Assembly (NCBI GenBank): GCA_030157785.1
Contig: JAOAUC010000017.1
Span: forward strand, 19,257 to 83,256
Direction: 5' to 3'
Source of the DNA: Zoogloea oleivorans
GTDB taxonomy: Bacteria > Pseudomonadota > Gammaproteobacteria > Burkholderiales > Rhodocyclaceae
Length of the DNA: 64,000 bases
The translations under genes were made by a program, and so were the position numbers. Under the pieces are notes generated by a model. That model saw only the letters and a program-made list of their open reading frames with translations, ran no database searches and had not been told where the DNA came from. Below are positions 59,096 through 64,000 of this stretch, piece by piece (position 1 is the stretch's first letter; every line of letters starts with the position of its first letter).

Positions 59096-61466
59096 CGATG
59101 AACTGGTACTTGCGCGCGTGTTCGCGGATCACCAGCGGCACCTCTTCTTCCCGTAGCAGCACGAAGCCTTCGTCCTGCAGGTAGGCCTTGAGGGCGTCGG
59201 AACTCTTCACCGGCTGGCCATCCTGCTCGAAGCCTCCGAGCCAGGCTTCCTTCGGGGTGAATTGCTCCAGCCACGAATACGGTGAGAACAGGGCCAGCAG
59301 GCCGCCGACCCTGACCAGGCCGCGCTCGCCGCCGAGACGGCCGAGGAGTGACTTGGGGCTGGGCAGGCGGCACAGCAGGTTGGCCATCAGCACCGCGTCG
59401 AAATCCACCAGCTCGGCCGGCAGCGAACCGGCATCCGCCTGGCGGAAGCTGACGCGGCTGCGGTCGATGGACGGGTCGACGCGGGCGGTGATGGTCTGGC
59501 CGAGATCGCCTTCGTCGCGCCGGAAGAAGGGGCGGGTGCCGTCCTTCTGCAGCACATTGGCGGCGTCGATGAAGGCGCGGGAAAGATCCACGCCGAGCAC
59601 TTCGCCGTAGCCGCGGGCCAGTTCGAAACTCGAACCGCCCACCGCACAGCCGATGTCCAGGGCGCGGGCCGTGCCGGTGGACCAGCTCTTGGCGCCGTCG
59701 AGCAGCCAGTCGGCACAGCGCTGCGGGAAGGCGGTGGTGCGCTGCGGGCCGCCGGGCCAGGGCATCTGGGTTTGCGGCTCGCCGTGGTGGAGGAGCATGT
59801 AGTCGTCCACCATCTTCTCGTCCTCGTAAACCTGGCGGCCGGCGTCGGCAGCGTTGAGCTTCACCACACCACCGTCGTGGGCGGCCTGCACGACGCGGAA
59901 GCCGGCGTGCTGGTAGAAGTGCGGGCGGAAGTGAAAGCGTGCCCATACGCCGGCTTCGTCGCCACAGGATATCCACGAGCCGCCGAGAATCATCTGGTGC
60001 TGGCCGTCGTAGCAGGGGGTCGAGAAGTCGTCGTACAGCGGATGGACCTTGCTGCCCGGCAGCGGGTTGAAGTCGTCCCCGTGCCATTGCCACAGGTTGC
60101 CGAACACGTCGTGGGCGCCGGCAAGGCTGGGGCGGCCGGCATCCACCGGCCACGGGGAGCCGTGGGCGAGCTGGCTGTTCCAGCCGCTTTCCCGGCCCAG
60201 GGTGGCGCCATCGACATGGAAGGGCGGATCGGTTTCGGCCCACGAGGCGTCGCGCAGGGCATGGTGCTCGGCCTCGGTGGGCAATCTACAGGGCACGCCG
60301 TCGCGGGCGCTGCGCCAGGCGCAGAAGGCGGCGGCTTCGTGGGCGTTGACCTCGGCCGGCCAGTTCCACGGCATGGCGATGGTTTCGAACAGGGTGCGCA
60401 GGCGGTACTGGTGCAGGCCGGCGGGGCCTTCCGGCACCCAGAAACAGGGCCACTTGCTGTTGCGGAAGCCGCGCCATTCCCAGCCGGCTTCGCTCCACCA
60501 TTGTTGTTCGAGGTAGCCACCGCTCTGGATGAACTCAAGGAAGGCGCCGTTGCTGACGAGCTGGTTGTCGACCTGGAAGCCCTGCACCGAGGCGCGGCGT
60601 TCGCCGTATTCGTTATCCCAGCCGAAGCTCGGCCAGTTGGCCGGTTTGCCGATCTTCACCTGGCTGGCAGGGATGTCGAGGAGGCGCGCTTGCGGGTAGT
60701 CCTGCCCTGCCCTGGGCGGAAAGGCGGCCGAGGCGCCGGTTTGCGCACTGGGGTGCAGGGCCGGCCAGGCGGCGGGGCGGCCGACCAGTTCCAGCGGCAG
60801 CTCGCGGATCAGCACCGAGGAGGTTTCCAGGTGGATGCGCTCGTGGTCGAAGCCCATGAAGAGCGCCCACAGGGGGTGGCTCTGGGTGATCGGGGCGTGG
60901 CCGTCGGCGAGATCCGGGTGGGTTTCGATGAGCTGGCGGACGGTGATGTACACCTGCTGCCGGTAGCTGTGTGCCTCGCCAAAGCTGGGCCACAGCATCT
61001 CGTTCTTGGACATGTCGTCCCAGCGCATTTCATCCACGCCGGTTTCGAAGATGCGCTCGAAGTAGGGGTTGAGCGGGTTGTCGATGAGGCCGGCAACCCG
61101 CAGCTTGTTGATGTACAGCGCTGCCGGATGGCAGTAGTAGAACAGCATCGGGTGGCGCAGATGATGGTAGGGCGGCCGGAAGAAGGCTTCCTCCCCCTGC
61201 AGGCCGGCGAACAGTGCTTCGGTCAGTGTCCAGCAGTTGTCGAAGGCGGCCAGCACCGACTTACGCGTACAGGTGGCCAGGTTGGGTTGCGGCAGGGCGG
61301 TGAGGGTTCCATCGGCCTGCAGGCCCGGACAGCTGGCCGGGGCGAGGCCGGTCCACCACCAGGCGGCGCGGGGGCCGCGCAAGAGGGCGTCCTGCTCGCC
61401 GCGCAGGTTCTGGCGCCAGGGTTCCACGGCGCTGGGGATGGCCGGTTCGAGGTTCGGGTGGGGCAT
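59061..61466 (-). CDS. ovoA: Ovothiol synthase: 5-histidylcysteine sulfoxide synthase/methyltransferase (OvoA)
   Basis: The 801-residue protein has three parts: a DinB_2-like N-domain with the iron motif in DHERIHLETSSVL (HxxxHxE), an FGE-sulfatase-like central domain (LPTEAEHHALRDASW, GGSWISCGDEAG), and a C-terminal SAM methyltransferase (ALDIGCAVGGSSFELARGYG). OvoA joins cysteine and histidine with O2 and methylates the product on the way to ovothiol A. No ovoB lyase is adjacent. The gene appears monocistronic; its start is 40 bp from the end of dinB on the same strand. Confidence 0.92.
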   Translation of the reverse strand: MPHPNLEPAIPSAVEPWRQNLRGEQDALLRGPRAAWWWTGLAPASCPGLQADGTLTALPQPNLATCTRKSVLAAFDNCWTLTEALFAGLQGEEAFFRPPYHHLRHPMLFYYCHPAALYINKLRVAGLIDNPLNPYFERIFETGVDEMRWDDMSKNEMLWPSFGEAHSYRQQVYITVRQLIETHPDLADGHAPITQSHPLWALFMGFDHERIHLETSSVLIRELPLELVGRPAAWPALHPSAQTGASAAFPPRAGQDYPQARLLDIPASQVKIGKPANWPSFGWDNEYGERRASVQGFQVDNQLVSNGAFLEFIQSGGYLEQQWWSEAGWEWRGFRNSKWPCFWVPEGPAGLHQYRLRTLFETIAMPWNWPAEVNAHEAAAFCAWRSARDGVPCRLPTEAEHHALRDASWAETDPPFHVDGATLGRESGWNSQLAHGSPWPVDAGRPSLAGAHDVFGNLWQWHGDDFNPLPGSKVHPLYDDFSTPCYDGQHQMILGGSWISCGDEAGVWARFHFRPHFYQHAGFRVVQAAHDGGVVKLNAADAGRQVYEDEKMVDDYMLLHHGEPQTQMPWPGGPQRTTAFPQRCADWLLDGAKSWSTGTARALDIGCAVGGSSFELARGYGEVLGVDLSRAFIDAANVLQKDGTRPFFRRDEGDLGQTITARVDPSIDRSRVSFRQADAGSLPAELVDFDAVLMANLLCRLPSPKSLLGRLGGERGLVRVGGLLALFSPYSWLEQFTPKEAWLGGFEQDGQPVKSSDALKAYLQDEGFVLLREEEVPLVIREHARKYQFIVTHGMLWQRAR

Positions 61467-61505
61467 GTGGAGTCTCCTGGAGAGCTTTGTATTCTGGCTG
61501 CAGGT

Positions 61506-62666
61506 TCAGGCGAAGAGTTCGGCCTGGACGGGTTTCGGTGCTTCGTGTTCGGGAATGGCGTCGCGGCGGCTCAGGCTGGCCACGCGCACGCCGAGCAGGC
61601 GGATGCGCCGGTCGAGCAGCACGCGCCTGGCGCATTCGCCGGCGGCGCGGCGGATCGCTGCGGCTTCGCCCGTGGGGGCCGGCAGGGTCTGGTCGCGGGT
61701 GACGGTGTGGAAGTTGTCGAAGCGCAGCTTGAGGCCGATGGTCTTGCCCACGTAGCCCTTGCGGGCGAGGTCCTGGGCGAGCTGTTCGCACAGGCGCGTG
61801 AAGTGGCCGGACAGTTCGGACTTGTCCTGCTGCGGGTGCAGGTCGCGCTCGAAAGTGGTTTCGCGGGACAGGCTCTTGGGTTCGCTGTAGGTGACCACCG
61901 GGCGTTCGTCGTCGCCGTGGGCGGCCCGGTGCAGCCAGATGCCGTAACGCTCGCCGAAGTGCTCCTGCAGCCACAGCGGATCGGCCGCAGCCAGCTCACC
62001 AATGGTGTGGATGCCCAGTGCCTCCAGCCGTGCCGCGGCCTTGGGGCCGATGCCGTTGATGCGCCTGGCCGGCAGCGGCCAGATGCGGGCGGGAATGTCG
62101 TCCGCCGGCACGACGGCGATGCCGGCCGGCTTTTCGAGGTCGGAACACAGCTTGGCAAGGAGCTTGTTGGGGGCCACGCCGAGGGAGCACGACAGCCCGG
62201 TGGCGTCCCGCACCGCCTGCTGCAGGCGCAGCGCCATGGCACGGGCGCCTTCCCGGCTGCCTTCGGGGTTGAGGGCGGTGAGGTCGATGTAGATCTCGTC
62301 GATGCCCCGATCTTCCACCTCCGGCGCAATCTCGCGCACGGCGGCCTTGAAGAGGCGCGAGTAATGGCGGTAGGAGTCGAAATCGGCGGGCAGCAGCAGG
62401 GCATCGGGTGCCAGCTGGGCGGCCTTCATCAGACCCATGCCCGAATGCACGCCGAGGGCCCGCGCTTCGTAGGTGGCGGTGGTGATCACCCCGCGGCCGA
62501 CGTAGTCGCGCAGGCGCGGAAAATCCTGCAGGGTCTCGCCGGCAATGGCGCGCCGGCCCCCCACCACCGCCGGCTGGCCGCGCAAATGCGGATAGCGCAG
62601 CAGCTCCACCGACGCGTAAAAGGCGTCCATGTCCAGGTGAGCGATGCTGCGGGGGAGGTGGGGCAT
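61506..62666 (-). CDS. dinB: DNA polymerase IV
   Basis: The 386-residue Y-family polymerase has IAHLDMDAFYASVEL and the catalytic GIDEIYIDLTAL (the second residue pair DE), fingers YRHYSRLF and a little finger domain with RETTFERDLH. It performs translesion synthesis. I choose ATG 62666; a TTG two codons earlier is also possible. The C-terminus ends KPVQAELFA, resembling a beta-clamp binding motif (QAELF). Confidence 0.92.
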   Translation of the reverse strand: MPHLPRSIAHLDMDAFYASVELLRYPHLRGQPAVVGGRRAIAGETLQDFPRLRDYVGRGVITTATYEARALGVHSGMGLMKAAQLAPDALLLPADFDSYRHYSRLFKAAVREIAPEVEDRGIDEIYIDLTALNPEGSREGARAMALRLQQAVRDATGLSCSLGVAPNKLLAKLCSDLEKPAGIAVVPADDIPARIWPLPARRINGIGPKAAARLEALGIHTIGELAAADPLWLQEHFGERYGIWLHRAAHGDDERPVVTYSEPKSLSRETTFERDLHPQQDKSELSGHFTRLCEQLAQDLARKGYVGKTIGLKLRFDNFHTVTRDQTLPAPTGEAAAIRRAAGECARRVLLDRRIRLLGVRVASLSRRDAIPEHEAPKPVQAELFA

Positions 62667-62838
62667 GTTCAAGGTAGCTACCGCAGAGGGCTACATTGTG
62701 CACGAAGGGGCGGGTGCGTGAAGGTGGCGATGCACCGGGAAAATCCTGTCCCCCTGCTCGTCGTGCAAAACAATGCGGTGTTTAATTCATCTCACATGGA
62801 CCTGCTATCGTCAGGTCATTTCCTTTCAGGAGCGAACG

Positions 62839-63204
62839 ATGCGACGCTCACTCTTCCCGTCGGACGACGCCTTGCCGACCTGGCTGCATTCGCTGCTGCT
62901 CATCCTCATCGTGTCGCCGTTTGCCTTGCCCGTGTTGTGGTGGGGGCTGCAGGCCATTGCCACGGCGCATCTCGAACCCTTGAGCGGGCCCGACTTCGGG
63001 CAGTTCTTCTTTGGCGACGTGACGCTGAAGGGCAAGCCGGCCAAGGTGGCGGGGCTCTCGCTCGTCGTGCTGGGTTGCGCCTATTTCGCCCTTGCTGCCC
63101 AGTTCTCGCGGCTGGCGTGCCGCACGCTGTTGCTGCGCTCGCTGCCGTGGGTGCTGCTCGCCATCTCCACCTTGCTGTCCTTGTGGGTCAAGGCGCACCG
63201 GTAG
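62839..63204 (+). CDS. Small membrane protein of unknown function
   Basis: The 121-residue protein has three hydrophobic segments (LLLILIVSPFALPVLWWGLQ, VAGLSLVVLGCAYFALA and LPWVLLAISTLLSLWV). A polar loop (about 45-62) carries DFGQFFFGDVTLKG. No family recognised. CAGGAG is 7 bp before the ATG. Alone on its strand between dinB and the phytase-like gene. Confidence 0.7.
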   Translation: MRRSLFPSDDALPTWLHSLLLILIVSPFALPVLWWGLQAIATAHLEPLSGPDFGQFFFGDVTLKGKPAKVAGLSLVVLGCAYFALAAQFSRLACRTLLLRSLPWVLLAISTLLSLWVKAHR

Positions 63205-63299
63205 AGGCTTGTTGGCAGTTTCCGGACATCAATCACCGAAGGCCAGGCTCGCACCCGGCGCTGGACGGTGAGCATCCAGCGCTGGGTGGCTATCGTCGC

Positions 63300-64000
63300 T
63301 CAGTTGCGCTTGCGGCGCAGCATGAAGCTGCTCAGACCCAGCGCCGCCAGGGCCAGCGTGGCCGGTTCGGGGATGCGCTGGGCGTCGTAGGTGGAGAGCA
63401 GGTCGCTGCTCACGCCGAAGACGAGGAACTGGTTCGGGTTGGCGGTGGCGACGCCCTGCACATCGACGGTGTCGAGGAAGTCGTTGTCGTTCACCACGAT
63501 CAGGGTGTGCTGCAGCACGCCGTCCACCAGCACGTCGGGGCCGAAGGCGAGGCCTTCGATCTTGGCGGGGATGGTCCGGTCGGTGTAGCCGTTGGCCTTG
63601 AGGAGGGCGACGAGGTCGACGAAGAGCGTCTTGGCGACGGCCTTCGGGGCCAGGGCGCTTTCGCCGGTGAGGCCGCTTACGTCTTCGGCGCCGGCCAGAT
63701 CAATCTTGTAGATCTTCTTGATGACGGCCTTGGAGTCGTCGCCGAGGCCCTTGCCATCGCGCTCGTCGATCAGGAATTCGTGGTCGTTGATGGCGACGAT
63801 TTCGCTGATGCTCGGATACTTGGGCTTGGCGGCGGTGCCGATGTTGTCGAGTTGGTAGGCGTATTCGTGGGTCACCTTGCCGGTGGCGAGGTCGATGGTG
63901 ACGATGCGCACGGAGCTGCCGTTGGTGCCGCCATCCTGGGCAAGGGGGCTTTGCATGATGCCGACGAGGGTCTTGCCGTCGGGGGTGATGGCGAGGCCTT
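63300..64000 (-). CDS. PEP-CTERM protein, phytase/esterase-like beta-propeller (partial, runs off right edge)
   Basis: The frame is open from the right edge to a stop at 63300; the internal ATG at 63956 is preceded in frame by GLAITPDGKTLVGI, so the N-terminus is outside the window. Segments such as ITPDGKTLVGIMQSPL and FLIDERDGKGLGDDSK fit the phytase-like/esterase-like beta-propeller family of secreted proteins. It ends with a PEP-CTERM anchor (RIPEPATLALAALGLSS, then RRKRN). It is a secreted or surface protein; activity unknown. Confidence 0.82.
   Translation of the reverse strand, partial: GLAITPDGKTLVGIMQSPLAQDGGTNGSSVRIVTIDLATGKVTHEYAYQLDNIGTAAKPKYPSISEIVAINDHEFLIDERDGKGLGDDSKAVIKKIYKIDLAGAEDVSGLTGESALAPKAVAKTLFVDLVALLKANGYTDRTIPAKIEGLAFGPDVLVDGVLQHTLIVVNDNDFLDTVDVQGVATANPNQFLVFGVSSDLLSTYDAQRIPEPATLALAALGLSSFMLRRKRN

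Noticed and set aside
1..64000. Insertion sequences, prophage, CRISPR arrays, tRNA and rRNA genes.
   Set aside because: None seen: no transposase, integrase, phage structural or Cas protein among the frames, and no recognisable tRNA or rRNA sequence.

Overview
The window is high-GC, densely coded chromosomal DNA. Its gene content points to a free-living, nitrogen-fixing betaproteobacterium, most likely of the Rhodocyclales (Azospira/Dechloromonas-like). The basis is the mix of nif accessory genes, two PEP-CTERM proteins plus the PEP-CTERM/exosortase-associated acyltransferase, a phasin, a CHASE/PAS kinase, a diheme-type fumarate reductase and the Acr3 arsenic operon. This placement is inference; no rRNA or tRNA is present to anchor it.

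Layout. (1) 1-10531, minus strand: a tightly packed nine-gene surface-polysaccharide operon. It begins with rfbF-rfbG-rfbH, which make CDP-4-keto-3,6-dideoxyglucose, and continues with a C-methyltransferase-like protein, an acetolactate-synthase-like ThDP enzyme, an FkbM methyltransferase, a NeuB-family synthase, an epimerase/reductase and a truncated glycosyltransferase-like gene. The combination suggests a branched-chain dideoxysugar of the yersiniose type. (2) 10642-15134: housekeeping genes (HAD phosphatase, tcdA, M23 peptidase, cbiX with a possible structured leader RNA) and a receiver/anti-sigma-type ATPase protein. (3) 15198-19729: an RND efflux operon whose start codon lies in a 36-bp palindrome. 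(4) 19801-26404: a signalling cassette (CHASE/PAS histidine kinase, receiver-HATPase, receiver-PAS-SpoIIE phosphatase) followed by the antiterminator nasT. (5) 26405-29863: the nitrate transporter nrtABD behind an NtrC-like site, IHF-like site, sigma-54 promoter, a NasT-type RNA leader and a strong terminator. (6) 29880-31771: a PEP-CTERM GDSL hydrolase and a nitroreductase.

(7) 31877-35255: a nitrogen-fixation accessory cluster (phasin, NifX-like, nifZ, hemerythrin, unknown protein, flavodoxin, membrane protein) with four well-matched sigma-54 promoters arranged as two divergent pairs. (8) 35265-38070: the PEP-CTERM-associated acyltransferase, a stand-alone ThiF-like E1 enzyme and a CDF metal exporter. 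(9) 38183-39730: a small accessory patch (GFA protein, GIY-YIG protein, DUF2239 protein) with tandem palindromic operators. (10) 39943-44449: arsR-arsC-arsC-acr3-arsD-arsA. (11) 44951-49571: a thioredoxin-like [2Fe-2S] ferredoxin with a NifA/IHF/sigma-54 promoter, then frdC-frdA-(stand-alone 2Fe-2S protein)-frdB. (12) 49572-50316: a hairpin-rich non-coding stretch, then an orphan TRAP binding protein. (13) 51411-54008: the adaptive alkylation-repair operon ada-alkB-alkA. (14) 54124-64000: chemoreceptor, CBS protein, flavin-type oxidase, GST, LysR regulator, ovothiol synthase ovoA, dinB, a membrane protein and a truncated PEP-CTERM phytase/esterase-like protein.

Together the genes describe a metabolically flexible microaerobe or anaerobe. 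Nitrogen acquisition is controlled by sigma-54 (nitrate uptake and N2 fixation), fumarate can serve as electron acceptor, and there are dedicated defences against arsenic, alkylation and reactive species. No CRISPR array, insertion sequence, prophage, tRNA or rRNA was seen.
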